Assembly (NCBI GenBank): GCA_002479405.1
Contig: DLMX01000114.1
Location: 946-20,775 of the forward strand
Length of the DNA stretch: 19,830 nucleotides
Direction: 5' to 3'
Source: Methylophilaceae bacterium UBA7525
GTDB taxonomy: Bacteria; Pseudomonadota; Gammaproteobacteria; Burkholderiales; Methylophilaceae
Below, piece after piece: positions 7,065 through 15,917 of this stretch. Each line of letters begins with the position of its first letter. Within the stretch, counting starts at the first letter, position 1. Position numbers and translations under genes: made by a program. The notes under the pieces are model-generated. The model was not told the DNA's origin. It saw nothing but the letters and a program-made list of their open reading frames with translations, and did no database searches.

Positions 7065-8888
7065 CTACCAGGCCTGGTCAGACACCTCAACCATGGTATC
7101 CGCCGTCACCAGTTCGCCGTCGCTCGGGTTCTTGATGATGCGCGGCGTAATGAGCAGGATCATTTCGCTCTTGGTATTGGTTTTGTCCTTCTTCTTGAAC
7201 AATTCGCCGACCAGCGGGATATCGCCCAACAGCGGCACCTTGGTTTCGTTATAGGAAGACGAATTGCTGATCAGCCCGCCGATGGCGACCGTCAGGCCAT
7301 CCTTGGCAACGACGATACCTTCGATGTTCGCCACCTTGACCGAATCGATATTGAAATTTTGTACCGTATTGCCGACGGAAATCGGCGGCAGGGAAATGGC
7401 GCCCGGCAGCACGCTGGAGACATCCTGCTGGATGGATAGCGTCACCGTGCCATCAGCGTTGATCTTGGGCACGATATTCAGCGTGTTGCCGATATCGCGC
7501 AATTCGGTCTGATACGTCACCCTGCCCGGCGTGATAACGGTACCGACCGAGCTGATCACCGGATCGGTGACCGTTAAGCCAGTGACCAGAATGCGCTCCT
7601 CACCGACGAACACGCGTGCCGGACGGTTATTGGAAGCCAGCAGAATCGGTGAACTGAGCGTATTGATCTGATTGTTCTTCTGCAATAGTTCAATCCGCGC
7701 CGATATCTGCGAATCGAGGAAATTGTAGATAAACGAACCAGCCTGGGTCGGTATGGGGCTGTTGCCAAGGCCGAAATACTCCTTGCCGCTACCGGACAGA
7801 TACTCGAAGTTGAACAGCTGGTTGAAGGAATCGCCTATGGTCAGTTCCAGAATCTTCATTTCCAGCAGCACCTGGGTGGTCGGCCGGTCCATCTCCTTGA
7901 TCAGGCGCTCGATATCCCTTAAAACGCCGACATCGCTGGTACGCACGATGATCAGATTGTGTTCTCGATTCACGGTCACATAGATCGGCTGCTCGGTGCG
8001 CGATACACTCTTCAGGTCTTCGGAGGAAACCACCGTGCTGCCGTCAGCCGCGCTAATCGCCTGTTCGAGTTTGGCAAGCCGTTCTGGCGTCAATTCCTCC
8101 GTCACTGCCAGCTCAGAGGCCTGTGTGCGTCCGCCAGTCGCGCCTCTACTGCCGCCTGCAGCATTTCTGTTGTTGCTTCCGGTACCGCGCCGCAGTGAAT
8201 TCTGTCCGCTTCTGGCCGATGTGCCGCCCGTGCTGCTGGTATTGAAATCATCGGCTTGCACGCCCAGCGACAAAATTACACGCCGGCCGTACAAATCCTC
8301 GATCGCCTTGGCAACGATGACCGGGTTCGGGTGTAGCAGGTTGAATATTTGTGTCACGTCATCGCGAAAGACGACAACATCATCCTGAAACTCCTTGGTT
8401 GTCATCACACGGTAAGCCTTGGATATCTTGTCCTGCCGGTACCACAGGCCATTGCTGCGGCTGATGGTATCGATCGCCTCGTGTACCGTCACATTGCGCA
8501 GGTAGATCGTCACCTCCTTGTCGCCGGCCTCACTGGTCGGCACGATATTGATATCCGAAATCTCGGAAATCGTGCGCATGACATCAACCAGTTTGGCCTT
8601 CTTGAACTCCAGCTTCTGGATACGGAAGTTGTGGCTGTCGCCACGCTGATTGCCCCGCGGCATGCGCGGCGTATTGACCACAGGCTCTGTCGTCACCGGG
8701 GGCGTCTCGGTTTTCTCCAAAGGTGTAATCACCGTCATTGCGGTCTTTTCAGATGGCGCAAGCTCCTCGGCAGACAACGTTGCAGCATAGAGCAGGCCGG
8801 ACAATATCAGTGTACAGGCCAGCAATGCGGGCATGTAACCCGCTTTGATGAGATGCTGGAAGTCGAATTTCATTTCATGTTGTTTCAT
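7065..8888 (-). CDS. Secretin (MshL/PulD-type outer-membrane pore)
   Basis: The 607-residue outer-membrane channel of a pilus or type II-like system. Residues 13-40 form a signal peptide ending LSA. A secretin N0/STN-type region covers about 88-165 (FRIQKLEFKKAKLVDVMRTI). An N-domain follows with a low-complexity Gly/Ser/Asn/Arg linker (about 218-256). The secretin core spans about 335-590, with VPLLGDIPLVGELF at 551-564 and the closing MILLITPRII. The start at 8888 lies 32 bp after the PilP/MshK-like stop, with GGAAACGG as a modest ribosome-binding site. The architecture (STN plus secretin, little beyond) is closer to MshL/PilQ-short forms than to full GspD with several N domains. Confidence 0.93.
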   Translation of the reverse strand: MKQHEMKFDFQHLIKAGYMPALLACTLILSGLLYAATLSAEELAPSEKTAMTVITPLEKTETPPVTTEPVVNTPRMPRGNQRGDSHNFRIQKLEFKKAKLVDVMRTISEISDINIVPTSEAGDKEVTIYLRNVTVHEAIDTISRSNGLWYRQDKISKAYRVMTTKEFQDDVVVFRDDVTQIFNLLHPNPVIVAKAIEDLYGRRVILSLGVQADDFNTSSTGGTSARSGQNSLRRGTGSNNRNAAGGSRGATGGRTQASELAVTEELTPERLAKLEQAISAADGSTVVSSEDLKSVSRTEQPIYVTVNREHNLIIVRTSDVGVLRDIERLIKEMDRPTTQVLLEMKILELTIGDSFNQLFNFEYLSGSGKEYFGLGNSPIPTQAGSFIYNFLDSQISARIELLQKNNQINTLSSPILLASNNRPARVFVGEERILVTGLTVTDPVISSVGTVITPGRVTYQTELRDIGNTLNIVPKINADGTVTLSIQQDVSSVLPGAISLPPISVGNTVQNFNIDSVKVANIEGIVVAKDGLTVAIGGLISNSSSYNETKVPLLGDIPLVGELFKKKDKTNTKSEMILLITPRIIKNPSDGELVTADTMVEVSDQAW

Positions 8889-8920
8889 AGGGTGATGACC
8901 GTTTCCAATTTGCTACTGAC

Positions 8921-9412
8921 TTACTGAACAATGATGACCTGACGCAGGCTGCCGGATTGCACCTCGACTTTTTTCTGATCGACGTTGATGACCTTGAGTA
9001 CCGCATTGGGCTGGCCTGCCCGTGACTGAATGCCGATCTCGTCGCCTTTCTGCACCAGATGTATGGTTTCGTCGCCGTCGATCTGCAACAGGGCCATGGC
9101 CTCCCTGGGGCCGTTATGCACAAAGCCCCTCACGCGCATTTTCGGCAGGCCGCCACCACTCAGAAATGGTACAAACCCCTGCCCTCCGGACCTGCTGGCG
9201 CCGTTCTGGCCGGACAACCTGAACATCTTGTCGCTGGTCGTGAACGGATCACGGCCGGATGGCGGCTCGGCATAATCCTGCAGCGCGTAATCCTCCATCA
9301 CGTCTACATCAATCGGCCCTATTGTGCCTACTACACCACCGGCCTGTGCCGATGCGATGAAGCTGGCAAGCCAAAGAAAGAAATACGAATACCTGTTAAA
9401 AATCCATTTCAT
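8921..9412 (-). CDS. PilP/GspC/MshK-like periplasmic inner-membrane partner of the secretin
   Basis: A 163-residue exported protein with a signal peptide or N-anchor (about residues 10-24, FFLWLASFIASAQA) and a proline/glycine-rich middle. A GRDPF motif lies at 53-57, typical of PilP-like proteins before their beta domain. The C-terminal HR-like beta domain (about 91-163) contains RVRGFVHNGPREAMALLQI and VQKGDEIG. In PilP/GspC families this domain contacts the secretin N0 region, and the secretin gene follows directly. The start is 2 nt after the stop of the platform gene, so translation is probably coupled. MshK is the best functional analogue; exact orthology was not tested. Confidence 0.8.
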   Translation of the reverse strand: MKWIFNRYSYFFLWLASFIASAQAGGVVGTIGPIDVDVMEDYALQDYAEPPSGRDPFTTSDKMFRLSGQNGASRSGGQGFVPFLSGGGLPKMRVRGFVHNGPREAMALLQIDGDETIHLVQKGDEIGIQSRAGQPNAVLKVINVDQKKVEVQSGSLRQVIIVQ

Positions 9413-9414
9413 GT

Positions 9415-10650
9415 TCAGACCTTTGCCAATTGAAACAGGGCTTGAAAAAACGCGTAGTAAACAAAACCGACCATGCCGCCAATCACCAGTATGAGTGCCG
9501 GTTCCATCAGTGCACTCAGACGCCGGATACCGAGTTGCAGCCGCTCTTCATAATAATCGCCAAGTTGCTGCAGAACGTTGTCCAGCGTACCTGTCCGCTC
9601 GCCGACCGCGATCATTTGCGTCACAATGGTGGGAATGCGCGGATGCTGCAGGCTGCCGGAAAGATCCTTGCCGGCGAGAATCTGCTCGGAAGCCGTACCG
9701 AGTTTGTCGGAGATCACCCGGTTGCCGACCACTTGTGCGGAGATCTTCAGTGATTCCAATGCGGTCAGGCCGCTACGCAGCAGCATGGAAAGCACCCAGG
9801 TGAGTTGCGCCATGGCGGCGACCGTCATGAGCTTTCCCAGCACCGGCAGGCGCAAAAGCAGATCATGCAGTTTGAAGCGCCCCGCCTTCGTCTGATAGGT
9901 AATCACCAGCGCCAGCAAGACGAGGATGATCAGCGCCAGGATATAAAGCCCGTAATCCACAAAAAAGGCAGACAGATCGACCAGGAACTGGGTGGAAGGC
10001 GGCAATCCCCGCCCCTTGCCGGCAAAAAACTTGGCGAAAGCAGGAATGATCTTGATCACCAGAAAGATAAAGACCCCGATGGATGCCAGAATCACAATGG
10101 CCGGATAAATCATGGCATTGATAGTCTGCGTCTTCAGTGCTGCCTTCTTTTCAAGATGATCGGCCAGACGGTCCATGACCAGATCCAGCTCACCGGTATT
10201 TTCACCCGCCATGATGAGGCTGGCAGCCAGTGGCGGGAACACTTTCGGATGCTTGGCTACGGCCTGGGACAAGGGCAGGCCATTTTCGATATCCGTGATC
10301 ATCCGGTCGATCACGCGCCCCAGTCTGCCGCTCGCAATCTGTGTCCGGGATAATTGCAATGCCTGCAGTACCGGCAAACCTGCACGCAACATGAATGTCA
10401 GCTGCTTGAAGAAGAAAATCAATTCCTGCGTGGAAACCGAGTGCAGATCACCAAGCGCACCAAGGTCAATTTCCTTGCTCAAGCCCTCCCCTTGCTGCTC
10501 GCCCGCATCCTGTTTACCTTCACCCATCTCGACGACAAAGATCGATTGCTGGCGCAAATAGGCAATCGCACTGCGGGAATCGGCAGCCTGTATGCTGCCT
10601 TTGATCTCCTTGCCATGCTGGTTGACGGCCGTGTATTTGAAATTGGGCAT
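9415..10650 (-). CDS. GspF/MshG/PilC-type inner-membrane platform protein
   Basis: The 411-residue polytopic assembly platform that couples the cytoplasmic ATPase to pilin or pseudopilin extraction. The N-terminus, FKYTAVNQHGKEIKGSI, is family-typical. Two T2SSF domains are visible, each with its hallmark: GENTGELD at 149-156 and GERTGTLD at 350-357. Three membrane segments lie near 181-203, 233-252 and 382-402. It starts 8 bp after the ATPase stop behind TAGGAAA. The length and two-domain layout match the family fully. It is flanked by the ATPase and the PilP/MshK-like gene, in keeping with one machine. Confidence 0.95.
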   Translation of the reverse strand: MPNFKYTAVNQHGKEIKGSIQAADSRSAIAYLRQQSIFVVEMGEGKQDAGEQQGEGLSKEIDLGALGDLHSVSTQELIFFFKQLTFMLRAGLPVLQALQLSRTQIASGRLGRVIDRMITDIENGLPLSQAVAKHPKVFPPLAASLIMAGENTGELDLVMDRLADHLEKKAALKTQTINAMIYPAIVILASIGVFIFLVIKIIPAFAKFFAGKGRGLPPSTQFLVDLSAFFVDYGLYILALIILVLLALVITYQTKAGRFKLHDLLLRLPVLGKLMTVAAMAQLTWVLSMLLRSGLTALESLKISAQVVGNRVISDKLGTASEQILAGKDLSGSLQHPRIPTIVTQMIAVGERTGTLDNVLQQLGDYYEERLQLGIRRLSALMEPALILVIGGMVGFVYYAFFQALFQLAKV

Positions 10651-10658
10651 GCGGTTTC

Positions 10659-12293
10659 CTAATGCCTTTTCACTGCAACTGCCTGCAACTCACTGAGCGA
10701 GGTCATTCCGGCCAGCACTTTTGCGCTGCCGTCATTCCACATCAGGTTGAGTTTACCGGCAGCAATTGCATGCACTTCCAGTTCGTCTTCCGTGCACTCG
10801 TTGGAAACCAGTTTGCTCAAAGCCTCGTCAAACCAGAGTGTTTCGAACAGGCCGAGTCGCCCGCGGTAGCCGCGCCCCTGACAGGCGGCACAACCGGCAG
10901 GCTCATAAATCGTCACCTGCCTGCCCTCCTGGCCGAGCAATTTCGCTTCCTCCTCATTGGCAACACGCGGTTTACGGCAATGCGGGCACAATTTGCGCAC
11001 CAGCCGCTGTGCAATCACGGCATTCATGGTGGAACCGATCAGATAGGGCTCGCAACCGATATCGGCAAGACGGGCAACGGTGCCGGCAGCCGTGTTCGTG
11101 TGCAGCGTCGAGAACACCAGGTGACCCGTCATCGCCGCCTTCAACGCCACGTCTGCGGTTTCCTCATCACGGATCTCACCCACCATCAGCACATCAGGAT
11201 CGTGGCGCAATAGTGAGCGCAATGCGCTGGCAAAACTGATCTTCGGCCCGGTCTGGATCTGCGAGATGCCATCCATCACGTATTCAATCGGGTTTTCCAC
11301 CGTCATGATGTTCAATTCCGGATCGTTGATCTCCTGCAACGCGGCAAACAAGGTTGTCGATTTGCCGCTGCCGGTCGGGCCGGTCAGCAAAATCATGCCG
11401 AACGGTTTACGAATGGCCTGGCGGAAATGCAGCATGTCGCTGTCCGACATGCCAAGTAACGGCAAAGTCAGATTTTGCGCCTCCTGTCCAAGCAAACGCA
11501 TGGTGACGCGCTCACCCAGACGGGTCGGCGCAGTCGCCACACGGATATTGAACTCCGTATCGATCGGCGGCGCCAGGGAGTAACTCATGCCGCCGTCCTG
11601 CGGTTCGCGCTGCTCGGCGATATCCAGATTGGAAAGCACCTTGACACGTGAAATCAGGCCATTGGCAACACTGGCATCGGCATCAATATGATAGTCCTGC
11701 AGCTTGCCATCAACCCGCAACCTGACGCGCAAGCCCGATTCTTCCAATGTCATATGTACATCGGAAGCGCGGCGCAAGTAGGCTTCCTTCAAGATACCGT
11801 CCAGTAGACCGATCAAATCGGTATCCGCCAACTGCTGGCTAGCAATCCCGGGCTGTTGGCTCGACGTCAAGTTGCGTCCTATTGCGACATTGAGGGCCTC
11901 GGGTTCCGCCACCACTGTCTGCACACGCTGGCCGAACAGGCGCTGCAAGGTATCCAGTGTAGCCCTGTCGTCCGGATCGGCTGTGGCAACCAGCACACCC
12001 TGCTCATTTTCGGAAAGCGGTAATACCAACTTGCGTCTGGCCAATGCCTGCGGTACACGCTTGAGCAGTTTCTGCGACGGTGTCAGGCTGATCGGATTGA
12101 CGAATGATAAACCGCGCAATTCTGCCGCAGCCTGATAAAAAGCGGAAAGCGGCAAACGGTAATGCGCGGCAACCGTGTCCAGCAGATCCTGCCTGGCACG
12201 CCGCGCATCCAGGCGTAGCTTGCTCAGCGTTTCGCCCTCTATCAGGTTTTGACGCACCGCCGCATCAATCAGTTGTTCAGCACCTAATGCCAT
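10659..12293 (-). CDS. GspE/MshE/PilB-type assembly ATPase
   Basis: A 544-residue secretion/pilus extension ATPase. Walker A GPTGSGKST is at 305-313. The Asp-box region follows near 326-340 (LNIMTVENPIEY), then Walker B LRHDPDVLMVGEIRD around 362-376 and the His box TGHLVFSTLHTN at 389-400. A tetracysteine zinc motif is formed by C436/C439 (CPHC) and C468/C471 (CAAC), as in GspE/MshE and unlike PilT. The N-terminal domain (1-140) has the helical T2SSE_N layout but lacks clear RLGxxL motifs of the c-di-GMP-binding MshEN type. AGGA precedes the ATG. The gene follows the PilO-like gene by 57 bp. Confidence 0.94.
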   Translation of the reverse strand: MALGAEQLIDAAVRQNLIEGETLSKLRLDARRARQDLLDTVAAHYRLPLSAFYQAAAELRGLSFVNPISLTPSQKLLKRVPQALARRKLVLPLSENEQGVLVATADPDDRATLDTLQRLFGQRVQTVVAEPEALNVAIGRNLTSSQQPGIASQQLADTDLIGLLDGILKEAYLRRASDVHMTLEESGLRVRLRVDGKLQDYHIDADASVANGLISRVKVLSNLDIAEQREPQDGGMSYSLAPPIDTEFNIRVATAPTRLGERVTMRLLGQEAQNLTLPLLGMSDSDMLHFRQAIRKPFGMILLTGPTGSGKSTTLFAALQEINDPELNIMTVENPIEYVMDGISQIQTGPKISFASALRSLLRHDPDVLMVGEIRDEETADVALKAAMTGHLVFSTLHTNTAAGTVARLADIGCEPYLIGSTMNAVIAQRLVRKLCPHCRKPRVANEEEAKLLGQEGRQVTIYEPAGCAACQGRGYRGRLGLFETLWFDEALSKLVSNECTEDELEVHAIAAGKLNLMWNDGSAKVLAGMTSLSELQAVAVKRH

Positions 12294-12350
12294 CCAATAT
12301 TCCTCGCTGAAACAACACCATGCCCCATCAATTCTTCTCGGAACATACGA

Positions 12351-13142
12351 TTACAGCGCCAATACCATGGTGGCTGTCAGGCGCTGGTTATACCCCGGCG
12401 GCGGTGTTTGCGGAGCCGGCATCATCTGCAATTGAACGATGGTCGCCATCTTGTCCATATCCTCCAGCCCCTGAATAAAGCGCATGATGGCGGCAAAAGT
12501 ACCTTCCATCGTCAAGCGCTGCATGGGCCGCTCCATCGGAGCATTTACGGCCATTTTCCTGATCAGCTCGGTGACCTGTTCCGGAGTGGCAGTCGCCACA
12601 GCCCGATTCACGCCAGCGCCGAATCGATTCGCCCGCCTTGCCTCGCGTGCCTGATTTCTGAGTCTGCGTGTTGCAGCATCCCCCAGTCTTTTTTGAGGTT
12701 CTGCGGTAGCCCCCTTGGTTGCCGTACCTTTGGCTGCGGGGGTGGCAGCTACCGGTGCCGGCAACATCACACGGAATTCCTCGTTGGCATTGATCCTGAC
12801 CAGTGCTGTACGCGCCACCTCCGACATGGCCAGACGCACTTCTGTCGTATCGGATGGTGACAGACGCTGCTCGGCACCGATGACCATGTTTCTGGCGTCT
12901 ACCAGCTCATCTTCCAGATCGGCCAAATCAAGCTTCAGAACCTCTGCCGATTCAAAAGGCTCTTCAGGCACAACGCCGGTCTTGATGGCGCCATCCATCA
13001 TCTCGGTATTCGTTTTGATATCCGCAATTGCCTTGTTGGCCGGATAAAAACGGAAAGTGCCATATGCACCCCCGATGATCACCAGCGCCGCAATCAGCAC
13101 CAGCAGCTGCTCGCGCAGACTCATTTTGCTCAGCTTCATCAT
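12351..13142 (-). CDS. PilO/MshJ/GspM-like inner-membrane protein
   Basis: A 263-residue bitopic protein. A short cytoplasmic tail leads into one membrane helix (about 12-30, QLLVLIAALVIIGGAYGTF). A coiled-coil-like stretch (about 36-95) follows, then an Ala/Thr/Pro-rich linker (about 128-180) and a C-terminal ferredoxin-like segment containing GTFAAIMRFIQGLEDMDKMATI, typical of PilO. Its start ATG overlaps the stop of the GspL/PilM-like gene (ATGA), so the two are translationally coupled, as expected for partners of an alignment complex. The internal linker of about 50 basic/Ala-rich residues is longer than in usual PilO. Assignment rests on position and the C-terminal motif. Confidence 0.82.
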   Translation of the reverse strand: MMKLSKMSLREQLLVLIAALVIIGGAYGTFRFYPANKAIADIKTNTEMMDGAIKTGVVPEEPFESAEVLKLDLADLEDELVDARNMVIGAEQRLSPSDTTEVRLAMSEVARTALVRINANEEFRVMLPAPVAATPAAKGTATKGATAEPQKRLGDAATRRLRNQAREARRANRFGAGVNRAVATATPEQVTELIRKMAVNAPMERPMQRLTMEGTFAAIMRFIQGLEDMDKMATIVQLQMMPAPQTPPPGYNQRLTATMVLAL

Positions 13143-14902
13143 CTTGTTCTCTTCCTTCTTGCCTGCTGCTCAGGGGCAGGAGCCGCAGTAACAACCGGCT
13201 CGCTCACGCGGATACTTACCAGACGGAAATGAATGTCATAACCCAGCAAACCCAACCGGCCGGACTGCGCCCTTACGATCGGGTCGGTCACATCCATCTC
13301 CAGCGGGGCCATGGCTGTCTTGAACGACTGGATGAACTGCTGTGCCGCCGTTTCGCTCAATGCCCAGCCGGCAATACGAAAACCGAGGTTCGGCGTTTCC
13401 TCTACAGCGTTGATCACCACATCATCCGTCACATTGTTCACCAGCTCATTGAGCAAGGTTCTGACGAATCCCATGCGGGCAGGCAACTCAATGGCGAAGA
13501 AATCGAAACGTGCCATCAGTTTGGCCAGTTCCTGCTCCTTCGCCTTGATCTCCTCCTGCAATTTGGCCACTTCATCGACCTTGGCCTGTGCGCTTGCAAC
13601 AATCGCATCGAACTCCTTCTTTGCCTCGGCGGTTCTGGCGTGCTCTGCCTGCGCCAGGTCCTTGCGCACATAGAGCGAAAACTCCAGCGTGGCAATCACC
13701 ATCAGGATCAGCACTGCAGCCGCAACCGCGCGAACCTCCACGCGCTTGAATATCGGCGGCCTCGGGCCGCGCACAGAAACCCCGGCAACATGGCGCGCGC
13801 CGTTCTTCAACAACAACGTAGTGGCCGCACCCAGCATGCCGGCAGAAATTTCATTGCCGTGCTCCGGTAGCGCCAGCACCTCGCGGCCGATCACTTCGCC
13901 GAATCGCTGCAACAACTCCGCGCTCGCTTCGCCACCGGCAGCCAGATAGACTTTTCCCACCCCCGGCGTCGCCAGGTCGTGATAACTCTCCAGACAGGCG
14001 TCCAGCACCGCCATTGATCTGCTTTGCTGCGTCTTGATAGCAGCCACGGTACCGGACTCCAGCCGGATGCCGGAAACCAGCCCATGCATACTCTCCAGCA
14101 CCATGGCATCGGGGGTGATATCCGCCAGTTCCACCGCACAGCCAACCAGCGGATACACCTCATTCAACACCACTTTTTGCGACGAAAAGGCAGATTCCCA
14201 CTGCCGCATCATGCCGATATTCGCACCACTCACCAGCCATTGATGGCCACCAGCCTCCTCACCCATCGCCTCATCACGCACGATTTCCTGTGCGGCCCAG
14301 CCGCAGGAGAAATCTTCGCTATCCGAACGCAGCCAGGATTGCCGGGCAAGACACTCATCGATCTTGATCTGGTCGATGTACCCCATGTCCATCGCCAGCT
14401 CGCAAAAGCGCTTGAATGAATACGCACCGCCATGATCGTCACCAACTCCGATACCGGATTTCCCCTGCTGGCGCTCCAATACCGCTGCGACCTGCTCTTC
14501 GTTCATATAACCAAGCGCCAGTAAGGTCTGCCCTGCAGACCATAACGTGGCATGCTGCAGCAGCAATGGCTCTATCTCCCAGCGGATCAGCTCCTGCATC
14601 TGCAGCGCAGTGCGCGGATGGCCCGGCGATATCGGTAGCTCGATCAGGGTCGAGAACACGGCCGGCGTCAGCAATACCGTTTCACGGCCTTTCCAGCCTT
14701 GTTCGCGTAAACTGGAGACCAGTTCCTTGACCGCTGTGCGGTATTCAGTCGCATCAGAGCGGGCAGAAAATTCGATTTTCAACTTTCCTGCATCACGGCT
14801 GATGACGGCACCATGCAAATGAAAGCCATCGGTCTCGCAGACGAGGATGGCGGATGTTCCACCAAGGAAAGGCAGACGCTGTAACTGTGATTTCAAATTC
14901 AT
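13139..14902 (-). CDS. GspL/MshI-like protein (PilM actin-like + PilN-like) with internal MshEN-like repeats
   Basis: A 587-residue protein joining a cytoplasmic actin-like PilM/GspL domain (about 1-375), a membrane helix (about 392-412, AVAAAVLILMVIATLEF), a coiled coil (about 413-465) and a PilN-like periplasmic domain (about 466-567). It would recruit the ATPase and link it to the PilO- and PilP-like partners. The actin-like part is interrupted at residues 122-188 by two related helical motifs (GQTLLALGYMNEEQ... and RFCELAMDMGYIDQIKID...), which resemble the MshEN repeats normally found in ATPase N-termini. The ATG at 14902 overlaps the upstream stop (ATGA); an alternative ATG lies at 14914. 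It overlaps the PilO-like gene downstream by 4 bp. Confidence 0.85.
   Translation of the reverse strand: MNLKSQLQRLPFLGGTSAILVCETDGFHLHGAVISRDAGKLKIEFSARSDATEYRTAVKELVSSLREQGWKGRETVLLTPAVFSTLIELPISPGHPRTALQMQELIRWEIEPLLLQHATLWSAGQTLLALGYMNEEQVAAVLERQQGKSGIGVGDDHGGAYSFKRFCELAMDMGYIDQIKIDECLARQSWLRSDSEDFSCGWAAQEIVRDEAMGEEAGGHQWLVSGANIGMMRQWESAFSSQKVVLNEVYPLVGCAVELADITPDAMVLESMHGLVSGIRLESGTVAAIKTQQSRSMAVLDACLESYHDLATPGVGKVYLAAGGEASAELLQRFGEVIGREVLALPEHGNEISAGMLGAATTLLLKNGARHVAGVSVRGPRPPIFKRVEVRAVAAAVLILMVIATLEFSLYVRKDLAQAEHARTAEAKKEFDAIVASAQAKVDEVAKLQEEIKAKEQELAKLMARFDFFAIELPARMGFVRTLLNELVNNVTDDVVINAVEETPNLGFRIAGWALSETAAQQFIQSFKTAMAPLEMDVTDPIVRAQSGRLGLLGYDIHFRLVSIRVSEPVVTAAPAPEQQARRKRTR
14339..14539 (-). 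other. Region encoding two MshEN-like motifs inside the actin-like domain
   Basis: Residues 122-188 of the GspL/MshI-like protein hold two copies of the pattern xxGxxLLxxGYxxxxQVxxxLxxQ. The first follows LLALGYMNEEQVAAVLERQ. The second follows RFCELAMDMGYIDQ and ends IDECLARQ. A Gly-rich spacer (GKSGIGVGDDHGG) separates them. Relative to the classical RLGxxLL...G...Q form, copy 1 lacks the Arg and first Leu, while copy 2 keeps the Arg but has Cys in place of the first Gly. Ligand binding is therefore uncertain. Confidence 0.65.
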
Positions 14903-15903
14903 TGGACTGTCCATTCCACCGTCATTGGCGGGGTGTAAGCTCTAGGGATCAACTTGAAGTGATAAGGCGGCTGCGGTGCGCCCGGGCAGTTTCCGTTATA
15001 GACGGTGCCATCATTACAAACGACAACGGCTGCATGCATACCCATCGGCAACAACTTTTCACCAGCTGAAAAAACGGGCTGTGAAACTACCCCGGAAACG
15101 GAATTTATCTCGAAAGCGACGCTATCAAAACTTTGTTGCTGGCCATTCTTCAAATAATAAAGTCGCAATTTCAGATCACTAAATGACCCGGACGGTACTC
15201 CATTGAGCTGAATTTGAAATGTCTGCTCCTGCAAATCGACTGCCCAATCATTGAGCGCAATCCGGTAGCCGTCATTTGGATAATCAGCCTGATATGGATT
15301 ATTTTCATCAGCCTGCCCGATGGCACCATCGACCCCCAGGCTCTGCACTCTAAGCGCAACGGCTTCAGCGGGGTCCGCAGTATCCGTGTCATCGGATTTC
15401 TTCAATTTGAATACCCAGCCAAAATTCGCCTCGTCGCCTGACACGTCCGGGTTGCCCCAACCATCCCGGAAAGCACGGACGCCGGAAACGCCGGATTCCT
15501 GAACCGCTTCCAGATAAGGCCCCCGCCAGCCGCCATTAAGAGTTCCAACAACCACTGCACCCACTTCAATATCGGTTATCCCCCACAAGTGTTCTTCGTC
15601 GGCTGGCGGTTCAATCAACTCCTGCAGATTCGCCGGTAACCGGCCCATGTCCGCCACAAAGCCGCTGATTTCAGGTTGTCCGTTGAGCGTGCGGGAAGTG
15701 TCGCCAATGATGGCGCGGCGTATCTGTTCCAGACGGGTCCTCGTGGTTTCGAACCGGTACTGCTCGTTCGCGTTATCGACAAACAAGGTGGTGACCAACG
15801 CCAGGCTGCTCAACAGGAAAATCACCAGCAACAACTCCACCAGGGTAAAACCGCGTGATATTTGCAAGCAGAATGACAATGAAGAGGTCGGGAAACGATA
15901 CAT
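14899..15903 (-). CDS. Type IV pilin-like/pseudopilin protein (GspG-like, long)
   Basis: A 334-residue prepilin-like protein. A leader of 18 residues ends ISRG before the mature FTLVELLLVIFLLSSLALVT, with Gly at -1 and Glu at +5 for prepilin peptidase. The body has GspG-type marks (GGWRGPYLE, DGWGNP, LGVDGAIGQ) followed by a C-terminal extension of about 130 residues with two cysteines (CNDGTVYNGNC). The ATG at 15903 is chosen because GGAG lies 8 nt upstream, it gives a normal leader, and it starts 14 bp after the preceding stop; the frame stays open further upstream inside the preceding gene. It is a candidate minor pilin or tip protein. The C-terminal fold is not recognised. Confidence 0.85.
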   Translation of the reverse strand: MYRFPTSSLSFCLQISRGFTLVELLLVIFLLSSLALVTTLFVDNANEQYRFETTRTRLEQIRRAIIGDTSRTLNGQPEISGFVADMGRLPANLQELIEPPADEEHLWGITDIEVGAVVVGTLNGGWRGPYLEAVQESGVSGVRAFRDGWGNPDVSGDEANFGWVFKLKKSDDTDTADPAEAVALRVQSLGVDGAIGQADENNPYQADYPNDGYRIALNDWAVDLQEQTFQIQLNGVPSGSFSDLKLRLYYLKNGQQQSFDSVAFEINSVSGVVSQPVFSAGEKLLPMGMHAAVVVCNDGTVYNGNCPGAPQPPYHFKLIPRAYTPPMTVEWTVQ

Positions 15904-15917
15904 ACTTGCCACTCCGT

